This document shows positions 17,449 to 25,220 of a stretch of 30,035 nucleotides of DNA, piece by piece. The stretch covers positions 1 through 30,035 of the forward strand of contig CAJTXH010000021.1 in the NCBI GenBank assembly GCA_910580005.1, written 5' to 3'. This DNA is from an uncultured Lachnospiraceae bacterium. GTDB taxonomy: Bacteria > Bacillota > Clostridia > Lachnospirales > Lachnospiraceae. The notes under the pieces were generated by a model. It was not told the DNA's origin. It ran no database searches and saw nothing but the letters and a program-made list of their open reading frames with translations. Each line of letters starts with the position of its first letter. Position 1 is the stretch's first letter. The position numbers and the translations under genes were made by a program.

Positions 17449-17474
17449 TACAACATTATTTTTATTATGTTGTA
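17449..17474. repeat. Inverted-repeat site R of the invertible segment
   Basis: A 26-bp near-palindrome: TACAACATTA, centre TTTTTA, TTATGTTGTA. Read on the minus strand its centre is TAAAAA, the same as site L on the plus strand, so the sites are in inverted orientation and recombination would invert, not delete. It starts 10 bases beyond the stop codon of the tyrosine recombinase gene. The identity extends three bases further inward (AAC). Confidence 0.85.
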
Positions 17475-17484
17475 TTTTCCTTTC

Positions 17485-18333
17485 TTATGTTCCTACTACT
17501 AACCCCATATCATCCATGTGTTTCTGGTACTCCCTGCTTGTTGTCATTATATAAATCCTTGTTGTTTCAATGTTGCTATGTCCAAGTATATCTGCAAGTT
17601 TTGATATATCTTTACAAGTGCTATAAAAAGTTTTTGCAAATAAATGCCGTAAATTATGTGGAAATACCTTTTCCTCTTCTACACCTGCTTCCTGGCACAA
17701 TGACTTCATTTCACGCCATATATTGCTGCGGTTTATTGCTTTTCCACTCCTTGTACAGAAAACTAAACCATATTTCGTCCCATTTTTATGTATGTAATAT
17801 AAAAGTTTTATCTGTAATGCCTTTGGTATAAGGATTTGCCGTTCTTTGCCCTTGCAGTATACAGTAACTACCCCTTCGTTTACGCTTTTAACTGTTATAA
17901 AGGCAAGCTCGCTTACTCTTAGCCCGATTGCACATAATGTCTGTATAAGCATTGCAAGCTGTACTTTGCCAGATTTCTCAGCAGCAGCCACCAGTTTTTT
18001 ATATTCTGCTTTTGATAAATCCATATTATTTGGCATAAAAGCTTTTTTCTGTACTTTTATCGTTTTTATTTTCAAATCGTTCCAGCCCATAAACTGGAAA
18101 AAGCAATTAGCAGCTACAAGAAAAGAATTTATACTGCCTGATTTATAGCAGCCTTTGTTTTGTAAATGTTCTTTATAACTGACTACAAGTCTTTTATCTA
18201 GTTCTCTCCCATTTGCATATTCTTTTAATTTTTTAATATCACAAATATATTTGCTAACTGTTGCATTGCTTTTTTCTTCTTCATAAAGATATTCCCTGAA
18301 TTTTTCTACAAGTTTATTTGTTACTTTTCTCAT
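17485..18333 (-). CDS. Tyrosine site-specific recombinase, probable invertase of the adjacent promoter
   Basis: 282 residues from the ATG at 18333, chosen because GGAGG lies 5 bases upstream. The N-terminal SAM-like domain covers about 8-85 and the catalytic domain about 105-280. All catalytic residues are present: R139 in GLRVSEL, K163 in CKGKER, H226 and R229 in FPHNLRH, H252 in LGHSN, and the nucleophile Y261 in TTRIYIMTT. The short length and lack of an arm-binding domain fit Xer-like or phase-variation recombinases (RecV, Mpi type), not phage integrases. Its position next to paired inverted sites suggests it inverts the promoter segment. Confidence 0.88.
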   Translation of the reverse strand: MRKVTNKLVEKFREYLYEEEKSNATVSKYICDIKKLKEYANGRELDKRLVVSYKEHLQNKGCYKSGSINSFLVAANCFFQFMGWNDLKIKTIKVQKKAFMPNNMDLSKAEYKKLVAAAEKSGKVQLAMLIQTLCAIGLRVSELAFITVKSVNEGVVTVYCKGKERQILIPKALQIKLLYYIHKNGTKYGLVFCTRSGKAINRSNIWREMKSLCQEAGVEEEKVFPHNLRHLFAKTFYSTCKDISKLADILGHSNIETTRIYIMTTSREYQKHMDDMGLVVGT

Positions 18334-18379
18334 AATTTCCTCCATTATTATATTTTCTTCCAGATAAATTATTTCCAGG

Positions 18380-18413
18380 CAAAAAAATAAACTCTTATAT
18401 TTTATAAGAGTTT
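18380..18413 (-). terminator. Intrinsic terminator upstream of the recombinase gene
   Basis: On the minus strand AAACTCTTATA and TATAAGAGTTT form a perfect 11-bp stem (arms 18403-18413 and 18389-18399) with an AAA loop, followed by ATTTTTTT. It lies about 120 bp after the HEPN gene stop and about 50 bp before the recombinase start. It most simply ends the ATPase/HEPN transcript and insulates the recombinase gene. It could also attenuate a recombinase transcript. Confidence 0.82.
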
Positions 18414-18533
18414 CCAATTCAACATAATAATTCTATACTTTATTCAAATACTTCAAACAGTTTTCAGACACACCCCACTTATCTTAAATATTTTTTAGAA
18501 GCAATATATTAAAATACCTTTTACCACCAATGA

Positions 18534-19232
18534 TTATTTATTTCTTATTTCTAAATCTATCGAATTTACTATTTTTTCAATATCACATATAAAACTTTGT
18601 ACAATATCTTTTGTAATTTTTTTAACTTGTGCATCGGTATGAGCCCTGTCTGTTTGATGCGCAATAATATTCCTTCTGTAAAATAACTCATTTAATCTCC
18701 TCTTCATTTTATCTTTTGTCTTTTCTGTTCCTCCTATTTGATAAAAAGCTTTATCTGCAACTGCTTTTAAATCAATTCCTAATAAATTAAATTGTTCTTT
18801 CACAGATTCATATGAAACCATAGTAATTGTTTGATAATAATTATTTATATATTCAAGAAACCAATCGATATCTTCTCCAGATTTTAATGCTTTCTCTATA
18901 ACTTTCATATTTACTTGAATGTTATTATATTTATCTGTCCGGTTCCAGTTTTCATTATAAATTTCACATAAACCATATTTGGTTAATTCATGCATATAAA
19001 AATCAAGAGCACTTGCTAAAAATACAACCTGGGCACGCCAGATATTTTCCCCTTCAGCAGTTTTCCCAGCCTCCTCCAAGCCATTTGCAACATCAAACTG
19101 TGCATTTATAGCCTGTATTGTTTCTTTAAAATGTTGCATTATTTGGTTTAATTCAAACCTTATAACATTAGTATGGAATTTATCCCGTGTATCTTCATTT
19201 CTTGTAGCCAAATCAAGATTTCTTTCTTCCAT
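18534..19232 (-). CDS. HEPN-domain protein (RiboL-PSP/MAE_28990-like), probable RNase of an ATPase-HEPN pair
   Basis: 232 residues from the ATG at 19232 (AGGGG 8 bases upstream); a longer in-frame extension overlaps the ATPase gene but lacks a binding site. Mostly helical. The C-terminal part contains R187-N-I-I-A-H192, an R-x4-H motif of HEPN ribonucleases, in the setting FYRRNIIAHQTDR. The middle region LASALDFYMHELTKYGL resembles HEPN proteins found beside RNA-processing or defence genes. It begins 10 bases after the AAA15-type ATPase gene, so the two are co-transcribed. I infer that the ATPase senses something and controls RNA cleavage by this protein. It could also be a non-catalytic HEPN partner. 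Confidence 0.7.
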   Translation of the reverse strand: MEERNLDLATRNEDTRDKFHTNVIRFELNQIMQHFKETIQAINAQFDVANGLEEAGKTAEGENIWRAQVVFLASALDFYMHELTKYGLCEIYNENWNRTDKYNNIQVNMKVIEKALKSGEDIDWFLEYINNYYQTITMVSYESVKEQFNLLGIDLKAVADKAFYQIGGTEKTKDKMKRRLNELFYRRNIIAHQTDRAHTDAQVKKITKDIVQSFICDIEKIVNSIDLEIRNK

Positions 19233-19242
19233 CAATAATCCC

Positions 19243-20493
19243 CTAATATAAAATGTCTTCTTCCAATTCATGAAAAAATTCTTTATTAAGTACAGGTATT
19301 GCACCATATTTTCCAGTTATATATCCCTTTTCCAAATTTTCAGACTTACGCACATTTTTAATTTCAACAAGGGAATACAAATCTGTTGCACGCTCTGCAT
19401 TTAACTGGGTAAACCATACCTGGTCCCTTCTGAATAAATCCTTATTTAATAAACTTGTATCATGTGTTGAAAAAATTAACTGTGCAAACTTATCTTTTTC
19501 ATAGTTTTGAAATAATTGTACAATTTGAAAGATTATAACTTCATGTAAGCTTGTTTCTAATTCATCACAAATAAGTATTCTGCCACTTCCTAAAATATCA
19601 ATTATTGGGCAAATTATTTGAAACAGCCTTTTTATTCCTGCTGATTCTTCTTTCATCAAATCAACTTCAAACTGGTCATATATTACTTTTGCTTTTATTC
19701 TATTGCCTTCTTTAGACCCAATCATACTTCTTAACATATCTGGTAATTGTAACTCATATTGCAAATCTGACAAACTTACTTTTTCAATTTTCACTTCTAC
19801 ATCTTTAATCCCAGTTCCTAAAGATTTCAAAATTAATACAAATGCTTTTTTAATTGCATCATTGTTCTGCATTAATTCAATAGAATTTTCTGTCCAGTTA
19901 TTAAATTCTGGATTATACACTACTATATCTGTATTAAAAAACTGAAAAGCCTCTTCAATTTCACTTATATCACTAAAGTTAGCGGCACAGGATAAGAACA
20001 ATCTGTTATTCTTTAAAGTACTAATACTTAAACCAAACATATTTTTATATCTATCACCAGGTTTAATTTTCATTCCATTACGCTCAAAGATTTTCACTTG
20101 CCTTCCTTTTGGGAAATAATATAAATATTCATTTTGTATAATATTTTGCTTTACAGAAAATCCATATGCATATCTTATATCATTTCTTACAAACTGAATG
20201 CCATATTCACTTGGTGTTTCTTCTGTACACAATTTATGGCATGCCTGGAACACTTTTTGTCCAGGCTGGTAATTAATACTGTCACTGACCATATTAGCCA
20301 TAAATGATAATGCATTAATAAAATTGCTCTTTCCAGACCCATTTGCACCATATATAATTGCAGAACGTAAAACTCTGAAATTATCAAATTTTTTTAAAAG
20401 TTCTTCAGATGTATTATCAGTTCCTGCAATCAAAGAAAAAACCACTTTTTCTTTGATTGATTTATGATTTGAACATTTAAATTCCAATAACAT
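19243..20493 (-). CDS. AAA15-family ABC-type ATPase (COG1106, AbiLi/RloA-like)
   Basis: 416 residues from the ATG at 20493, supported by GAGGTG six bases upstream. SMC/ABC-like ATPase: the N-terminus LLEFKCSNHKSIKEKVVFSL is the standard first strand, Walker A is GANGSGKS at 49-56, Walker B is LICDELETS with D310-E311, the switch histidine is in IFSTHD at 340-345, and the family-specific ending ENLEKGYITGKYGAIPVL is at about 384-401. Such ATPases partner with nucleases in abortive-infection style systems (AbiL, PARIS, Septu and relatives). Here the partner is a HEPN protein. A near-consensus promoter of its own lies just upstream, so the pair is an independent unit. Confidence 0.82.
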   Translation of the reverse strand: MLLEFKCSNHKSIKEKVVFSLIAGTDNTSEELLKKFDNFRVLRSAIIYGANGSGKSNFINALSFMANMVSDSINYQPGQKVFQACHKLCTEETPSEYGIQFVRNDIRYAYGFSVKQNIIQNEYLYYFPKGRQVKIFERNGMKIKPGDRYKNMFGLSISTLKNNRLFLSCAANFSDISEIEEAFQFFNTDIVVYNPEFNNWTENSIELMQNNDAIKKAFVLILKSLGTGIKDVEVKIEKVSLSDLQYELQLPDMLRSMIGSKEGNRIKAKVIYDQFEVDLMKEESAGIKRLFQIICPIIDILGSGRILICDELETSLHEVIIFQIVQLFQNYEKDKFAQLIFSTHDTSLLNKDLFRRDQVWFTQLNAERATDLYSLVEIKNVRKSENLEKGYITGKYGAIPVLNKEFFHELEEDILY

Positions 20494-20520
20494 TCCTGAC
20501 ACCTCTCTTGATTTATATAT

Positions 20521-20549
20521 ATTATCTTTCATATATAATGTTTTGTCAA
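20521..20549 (-). promoter_or_regulatory. Promoter of the ATPase/HEPN pair
   Basis: Minus strand: TTGACA (20549-20544), 17-base spacer, GATAAT (20526-20521). It lies 28 bases before the ATPase start codon, so the leader is only about 20 bases. Five of six -10 positions and all -35 positions match consensus, suggesting constant strong expression unless repressed. Confidence 0.75.
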
Positions 20550-20673
20550 TTATTTTTACATATTTTATGCAAATTATGGGTTTAAAACACTATTTTTATG
20601 ACATTTAATATAAATAAATTTATTGTGCTATGGAATTATCTGCTAGTTTCTATTTATTTTTTATTTGTGAAGC

Positions 20674-21213
20674 TTACTGGTCCACAGTAAACAGCACATA
20701 TTTTTTCTCTGCTGCTGCCCTTTCCCAGAAAGGAATACTGTCACTGAACCACTCCCATGTGTAATTAAAATCCTCTTCACTCATAGGATATCCATAATCT
20801 TCTTCGTCTATCTGGTAATACCATTCCCTGAACTGTTCTTCTGTTATTTTAGGAAGTTCTGCTGCCACCTTTGCTACCTGCTCTGGTGTTTTAAGCGTGA
20901 TAATATCACTTTCTTCACCCTCTGGTGTAATATATTCACCATTTTCAAATTCCACGCCATAAAGCGGCTTGCCTGCAAGTATTGCATAACATAAAGGCTG
21001 TGTATCTTCCTCATAACTTAGCTGCCCACCGTTAAGTGTGCGGTGCATTGCATCCCATGCCTTGTCTAATTCCTGCGTATACTCTGGGTAATCATCAAAA
21101 AATATTTCCTCTATTTCCTCATGCATATAATAAGCACGGTCCTTTCTTGGTACTGCTTCAATGTTAAGTACCTGCTGCTCATCAAGTGCAAATAAAACTG
21201 CCAGACATCCCAT
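20674..21213 (-). CDS. DUF1877 (YfbM-like) family protein
   Basis: 179 residues, acidic, no signal peptide or membrane segment. The opening MGCLAVLFALDEQQVLNI is the hallmark of DUF1877 proteins, and the central DKAWDAMHRTLNGG block with LCYAILAGKPLY fits the family. Molecular function is unknown; the fold is a small cytoplasmic alpha/beta domain. An excellent binding site (AAAGGAG, 8 bases before the ATG) sets the start. It follows the DUF3737 gene by 78 bases on the same strand and may be read from the same transcript. The 181 bp between it and the ATPase start hold only the ATPase promoter. Confidence 0.87.
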   Translation of the reverse strand: MGCLAVLFALDEQQVLNIEAVPRKDRAYYMHEEIEEIFFDDYPEYTQELDKAWDAMHRTLNGGQLSYEEDTQPLCYAILAGKPLYGVEFENGEYITPEGEESDIITLKTPEQVAKVAAELPKITEEQFREWYYQIDEEDYGYPMSEEDFNYTWEWFSDSIPFWERAAAEKKYVLFTVDQ

Positions 21214-21291
21214 ATATTTATCTCCTTTATATTGTAAATAATATTATAATCAAATTGTAAAACATTATGCGTAACAGCATTCATCATTCAT

Positions 21292-22131
21292 TTACGTTTC
21301 ATTTACAATTACTTTTCCCTTTGAATTACTGTCATCACGGATTACTTCACAAGCAGATGGTATATAAATATTGCCTGAAAGCGGGTTTTTAATACTAATT
21401 ACAGGCGTTATAATTACAGCTTCTGTTTCTGATTTTTCAAAACATAAATCTGCATCATACATTTCACAATTAACAAGTTTTAACCCTTTACAGTAGCACA
21501 ATGGCTGTGTACCAGTAATTTTACAGTTTTCAAATGTAACATTTTCACAGTACCATGCAAGGTATTCACCTTTTACAATACTGTTTTTTATTGTTACATC
21601 TTTAGCATGCCAGAATGCATCTTTTGTATTAAATACACAATTTTCAAAGACAGAATTTTCTATATACTGGAATGAATATTTACCATCCAACTGTACATTA
21701 TTAAAATCCAGTCCCGTTGAACGCATCATAAAATATTCACCTTGTACTGTGCAGTCTTTCATTGTAATATTATGTACTGACCATCCAAATTCTGGTGAAA
21801 TAATATCACATCCCCGCATATTTACATTTTTACATTCACGCAGTGCCTTTATCCCATGAAGTTTTGAGCCTGAAATATCTATATCACTGGAATACCATAA
21901 GGCAGCACGGCATTTTTCTGTCATTTCTGAACCTGATATACTAAGCATATTATCATGCCAGAATGGGTAACGCAGGTTAAAATAACATTCTGATACCTGT
22001 ATATTGTGACATTCTTTTAAAGCACTTTCACCATCTGCCGGCCCGTCAAAAGTACATTTGCTTGCTAACAGCCCATCACTGCCATAAAGTGCCCTTTCCA
22101 TATCAAATGTTTTATTTTCAATTAATGTCAT
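21292..22131 (-). CDS. DUF3737 family right-handed beta-helix protein
   Basis: 279 residues of repeating short strands with Cys, Asn and Asp ladders (ECHNIQVSECYFN, ECKNVNMRGCDI, CENVTFENCKIT, CKGLKLVNCEMY), typical of a pectate-lyase-like right-handed beta-helix. N-terminal MTLIENKTFDMERALYGSDG is the DUF3737 signature. No secretion signal is visible. Function is unknown. AGAGGT lies 8 bases before the ATG. It starts only 6 bases after the metallophosphoesterase stop, so these two form an operon. Confidence 0.88.
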   Translation of the reverse strand: MTLIENKTFDMERALYGSDGLLASKCTFDGPADGESALKECHNIQVSECYFNLRYPFWHDNMLSISGSEMTEKCRAALWYSSDIDISGSKLHGIKALRECKNVNMRGCDIISPEFGWSVHNITMKDCTVQGEYFMMRSTGLDFNNVQLDGKYSFQYIENSVFENCVFNTKDAFWHAKDVTIKNSIVKGEYLAWYCENVTFENCKITGTQPLCYCKGLKLVNCEMYDADLCFEKSETEAVIITPVISIKNPLSGNIYIPSACEVIRDDSNSKGKVIVNET

Positions 22132-22137
22132 AAAAAA

Positions 22138-23304
22138 TTACCTCTTTCCTTTAATATCAATAACAACATATTCACAATGTTTTCCTGTACGCATTGAGTA
22201 TGTCCATCCTGCTATACCAGAAGATACAATTATTTTACAATTTCCTTCTTTATATTCACCATAATTTAATACACCGGCAATTTCAGAAACAGGACCAGCA
22301 GGCCATATCTGTCCGCCATGTGTATGCCCGGAAATTTCAAGGTCTACATTGTTTTTATTATTTTCTGCTGCCTCAGCTGGCTGGTGGTCTGCCATAATTA
22401 TATATTTACCCTTGTCTGCCCCTTTTAATATTTCCCCAGGCGGCAGGCGGTCTGATGTCTTTCCCATTGTGGCATCTGCCCTTCCAGCAAGTATTAAATC
22501 CTTTCCTATCTCTACATAATTATCTTCCAGTATTGTAATTCCATTTTGTAAAATTGCCTGTCCAAGCTCTTCATCTGTATAAGTCCTGTGTGACGTGTAC
22601 GGCTGCCTGTCATGGTTGCCATATACATAGTAAATCCCATGCTTGTTTTCAAGCCTGCCAAGCATTCCAAAAACTTCCTGCATCTCTTCCTTTGAAGTAC
22701 CTTCCTCTGTGATATCCCCTCCAAGTATTACAATATCAGGATGCTGGCTGTTTATTTCAGATATTTTGTCTTTTAATACCTTTGTATCCTGTACTGTCCC
22801 ATAGTGGATATCAGATAAAAAAAGTACACGGTAACTGCCTGTAATTTTATCTGTATTAATTATATATTCTGTTTCCCTGATATGGTTCATATTATAATAC
22901 CCATATCCAATTATTGCTAATGCAGTTAGAAGTGGCAGTATTCCACACTGGCAGAGCTTTAATAAGGCATCTGCAGTCCTGCTTCTCTGCCTTTTCCCAT
23001 AAATCCTGCCTGTAATATATGCAATAATATCAAATAACATAAATGCAGCTGTAATATGTAATATAATAATTGCAGCATTTGAAAATAAAACAGTACAAAA
23101 TAAAGCTAGTATAACTGCTAATATTATATTAACAGCCTTAATCCATTTTTTGCTGGTATCTGCACCATAAAATTCCAGCAGATGCCTCAGGCGGAAAAAA
23201 ATATATATTCCTGCTGCTGTTGAAATTACCAGCATCATAATTATAAAAATAACAAACACATTAAAAACCCCATTTCTAAAAGGCAGACTATAAAAGGCTG
23301 GCAT
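22138..23304 (-). CDS. Membrane-anchored metallophosphoesterase (YkuE/YaeI-like)
   Basis: 388 residues. Four hydrophobic segments fill about residues 12-145, placing the catalytic domain (about 155-388) at the membrane. Calcineurin-like metal motifs appear in order: LFLSDIHYG, ILGGDITEEG, YVYGNHDRQ, MADHQP and GHTHGGQIWPAG. Relatives hydrolyse phosphodiesters or lipid-linked phosphates outside the membrane. The true substrate is unknown. The first ATG at 23304 has no good binding site; a downstream GTG near the first membrane segment cannot be excluded. The gene lies downstream of a strong promoter and a hairpin-forming leader. Confidence 0.83.
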   Translation of the reverse strand: MPAFYSLPFRNGVFNVFVIFIIMMLVISTAAGIYIFFRLRHLLEFYGADTSKKWIKAVNIILAVILALFCTVLFSNAAIIILHITAAFMLFDIIAYITGRIYGKRQRSRTADALLKLCQCGILPLLTALAIIGYGYYNMNHIRETEYIINTDKITGSYRVLFLSDIHYGTVQDTKVLKDKISEINSQHPDIVILGGDITEEGTSKEEMQEVFGMLGRLENKHGIYYVYGNHDRQPYTSHRTYTDEELGQAILQNGITILEDNYVEIGKDLILAGRADATMGKTSDRLPPGEILKGADKGKYIIMADHQPAEAAENNKNNVDLEISGHTHGGQIWPAGPVSEIAGVLNYGEYKEGNCKIIVSSGIAGWTYSMRTGKHCEYVVIDIKGKR

Positions 23305-23408
23305 TGACAGGATAACTGGAAATTTATAAAACGGACGTGCTAAATTTTAATGGTTATATTATGGGCCTATTTCGTGAATACTAATTATTCCAGTTTTTTA
23401 TAATTCAT

Positions 23409-23487
23409 ATAAAAAAGCCGTAAAATAAACCTGTATCTGTCTGTATTTCATACATTAAGACACCCTGCTTCTTTTAACGGCTTTAAT
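23409..23487 (-). terminator. Structured terminator-like leader hairpin
   Basis: On the minus strand AAAGCCGT-T-AAAA pairs with TTTTACGGCTTT (12 bp, one bulge) and is followed at once by TTTTTTAT. The 45-base loop folds again (TGTCT...AGACA with GTAT/ATAC inside). It lies between the promoter at 23529-23556 and the metallophosphoesterase gene. It could end a small RNA of about 115 nt or attenuate the downstream gene. Confidence 0.6.
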
Positions 23488-23528
23488 AGTTTCACATCTG
23501 CCATTTTATGTAATATACGCCTGCTTTT

Positions 23529-23556
23529 ATTATATTAGAAAATAAATATATGTCAA
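23529..23556 (-). promoter_or_regulatory. Consensus promoter upstream of the metallophosphoesterase gene
   Basis: Minus strand TTGACA (23556-23551), 16-base spacer, TATAAT (23534-23529): both hexamers match the vegetative consensus exactly. The predicted start near 23522 is about 220 bases before the metallophosphoesterase start codon, with the terminator-like hairpin in between. Confidence 0.78.
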
Positions 23557-23576
23557 GTTTTATAGTATTTAAGTCC

Positions 23577-23765
23577 ACGTCCGGCAGAAAAATTTGTTAC
23601 TATTCACAGCCGGTTAAATCCGAGGATTTTTGGCATGTTTTCTGACAAAAATACGAGTTTTACAGCGCCATTTTGCACGATTTTTTGCAAAATGTGTGCA
23701 TATTAGCGCCGAAAGCGCTATTTGTTACTATGAGCGGCAGCAGCCGTGAATAGTAACAAAAATTT
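23577..23765. repeat. Dense intergenic inverted-repeat element
   Basis: TTTGTTACTATTCAC (23593-23607) recurs inverted at 23746-23760 as a perfect 15-bp match. A third copy of TTTGTTACTAT (23721-23731) pairs with the same right arm to make a tight hairpin with an inner CGGC/GCCG stem. Between them are further hairpins (TAGCGC/GCGCTA at 23704-23720; ATTTTGCA/TGCAAAAT around 23670-23693). The block is more GC-rich than its surroundings. It looks like a dispersed intergenic or MITE-like element. No coding capacity seen. Confidence 0.65.
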
Positions 23766-23785
23766 ATTAAGCATAAGCCCTGTAT

Positions 23786-23814
23786 TTTTACTTTTTACAT
23801 ATATATGCTATAAT
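23786..23814 (+). promoter_or_regulatory. Probable extended -10 promoter of the AP2-domain gene
   Basis: Plus strand TGC-TATAAT with the -10 hexamer at 23809-23814 and a weak -35 (TTTTAC) about 17 bases upstream. It lies about 53 bases before the start codon at 23867. The extended TG element makes up for the poor -35. Confidence 0.5.
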
Positions 23815-23866
23815 CTTTATATGATTTATAAAAAATAACAATATTATGTGGAGGAATTATTTAAAA

Positions 23867-24655
23867 ATGCTGCCTGGTGTATTTAAATCAATTAAAAAGG
23901 ATGGGAGTATTTATTACAGGGCTTCTGTAACATTCCGTTCCAAACATATCAGCCTTGGAAGTTTTGATAGTGAAAATTCAGCACACAATGCTTACCTTGA
24001 TGCATTAAATATTATTAACAGCAGCACAGCCCTTATCCCTGATAATTATTCTGATGGAATATGCCAGTCGCTTTCTTTTACTAAATGGATTGTATTATTA
24101 AATTTTAAGAATAACGGGATTTATATTAAGACACCTGTATATTTAAAAAAGAAATTTTTCTACTATTACCTGTCGGAGCAGGATGTTCTTATATTTGATG
24201 CAGATGACCTTTTTTATTATTCTGACCATACAATTATGAGACGTGGAGGGCATCTATTTGTTACTGAATACGGTATGCAGGTTAATATTGCATCAAGATA
24301 TGGAATAAGGAACTTTGCAAGGCCTGGCAAGGATTTTGTATTTGTTAATGGCAATAATTGTGATTTCCGTTATGAAAATATAAAAATCCTAAATCCTTAC
24401 CAGGGTGTAACTATAGAAAAATGCAATGGCAACATATGTTATGTTACGCGTATACATGTTAATGGCAACTTTACTGTAGGGCGGTATGGCTCTATTAGAG
24501 AAGCAGCGGCAGCTTATAATAAAGCAGCAGATATACTAGAGGCAAATGGTATTAAAAAACATTTTGAAAGAAATTATATAGAAGAAATGACACCAAAAGA
24601 ATATATAGAATTATATAATTCAATCATCATACCATGTAAAATAAAATGCAAATAA
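23867..24655 (+). CDS. AP2-domain protein with a degenerate HNH core
   Basis: 262 residues from the ATG at 23867, which follows GGAGG by 12 bases; an ATG at 23846 would place that site inside the coding region. Three modules are visible. An AP2-type DNA-binding domain covers about 4-48 (GVFKSIKKDGSIYYRASVTF then ISLGSFDSENSAHNAYLDA). An HNH-endonuclease-like core covers about 128-177 and ends NGNNCDFRYENIKIL, with the expected histidine before the NG pair replaced. A second AP2 repeat covers about 180-230 (GVTIEKCNGNICYVTRI...GSIREAAAAYNKAA). AP2-HNH proteins are usually homing endonucleases. The missing histidine suggests a former homing enzyme kept as a DNA-binding protein. It is the only plus-strand gene. 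Confidence 0.75.
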   Translation: MLPGVFKSIKKDGSIYYRASVTFRSKHISLGSFDSENSAHNAYLDALNIINSSTALIPDNYSDGICQSLSFTKWIVLLNFKNNGIYIKTPVYLKKKFFYYYLSEQDVLIFDADDLFYYSDHTIMRRGGHLFVTEYGMQVNIASRYGIRNFARPGKDFVFVNGNNCDFRYENIKILNPYQGVTIEKCNGNICYVTRIHVNGNFTVGRYGSIREAAAAYNKAADILEANGIKKHFERNYIEEMTPKEYIELYNSIIIPCKIKCK

Positions 24656-24685
24656 TCCAGTGGCAGGATATTACTGCCACTGGAT
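24655..24685. terminator. Bidirectional terminator between the AP2 gene and yqeG
   Basis: A perfect 12-bp stem, ATCCAGTGGCAG / CTGCCACTGGAT, with a 7-base loop. It begins on the last base of the AP2 gene stop codon and ends 12 bases before the convergent yqeG stop. T-rich sequence follows on both sides, more on the minus strand (TTATTTGCATTTTATTTT). It should end both convergent transcripts. Confidence 0.75.
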
Positions 24686-24696
24686 TTAATAAAGCA

Positions 24697-25203
24697 CTAA
24701 ACTGTTTTTTTCTTCAATTTGTAGTATTTTTTTAGCACAAAATACTCAAGCCTGCGTTTTAATACAATCTGTATTTCTTCATGTTTTGCAACAGGTTTTA
24801 CAAGTATTGAATATATGCCCGCCCTGTTTGCGCCAAGGATATCTGTAAATATCTGGTCGCCCACAAACAGCGTAGTACGGGCATCAGTCCCCATATGTTC
24901 CATCCCTTCTAAATATCCTCTTGCAGAAGGTTTCCCTGCTTTGTAAACATAGTCTGATTCAAGTGCCTCAGCAAGTGGTTTTACCCTGTATTCTTTATTA
25001 TTTGAAATAATACATGTCTTAAAACCTGTTTCTTTAAGCCGCCCAAATAATTCTATTGCCCTTATAGTTACAGGTTCACCATGCTCAACTAATGTATTGT
25101 CAACATCAAACAAAATTCCCCTGTAACCTTTTTTATAATAACTGTAATAGTCAATATCATATGCCGAGTCATAGTCATCACTTGGAAATAAACTTTTATA
25201 CAT
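24697..25203 (-). CDS. yqeG: YqeG family HAD-IIIA phosphatase
   Basis: 168-residue cytoplasmic HAD-superfamily phosphatase. Motif I is FDVDNTLVEHG with the nucleophile D33 and acid/base D35, motif II is CIISNNKE near 64-71, the lysine of motif III is in YKAGKPSARG near 89-97, and motif IV is FVGDQIFTDILGANRAG near 112-128. These match the YqeG/phosphatidylglycerolphosphatase-like group. The physiological substrate in Firmicutes is not settled. AAAGGA is 7 bases before the ATG. It lies 47 bases after ribH with only a tandem AT repeat between, so it may be the last gene of the riboflavin transcript. Confidence 0.88.
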   Translation of the reverse strand: MYKSLFPSDDYDSAYDIDYYSYYKKGYRGILFDVDNTLVEHGEPVTIRAIELFGRLKETGFKTCIISNNKEYRVKPLAEALESDYVYKAGKPSARGYLEGMEHMGTDARTTLFVGDQIFTDILGANRAGIYSILVKPVAKHEEIQIVLKRRLEYFVLKKYYKLKKKTV

Positions 25204-25220
25204 TATATAGTCCTTTCAGT

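Noticed and set aside
15962..18333. The two recombinase genes as remains of a prophage or integrative element
   Set aside because: No phage or conjugation genes, no tRNA and no att-type duplication are seen; the short inverted sites and promoter fit a local inversion switch.
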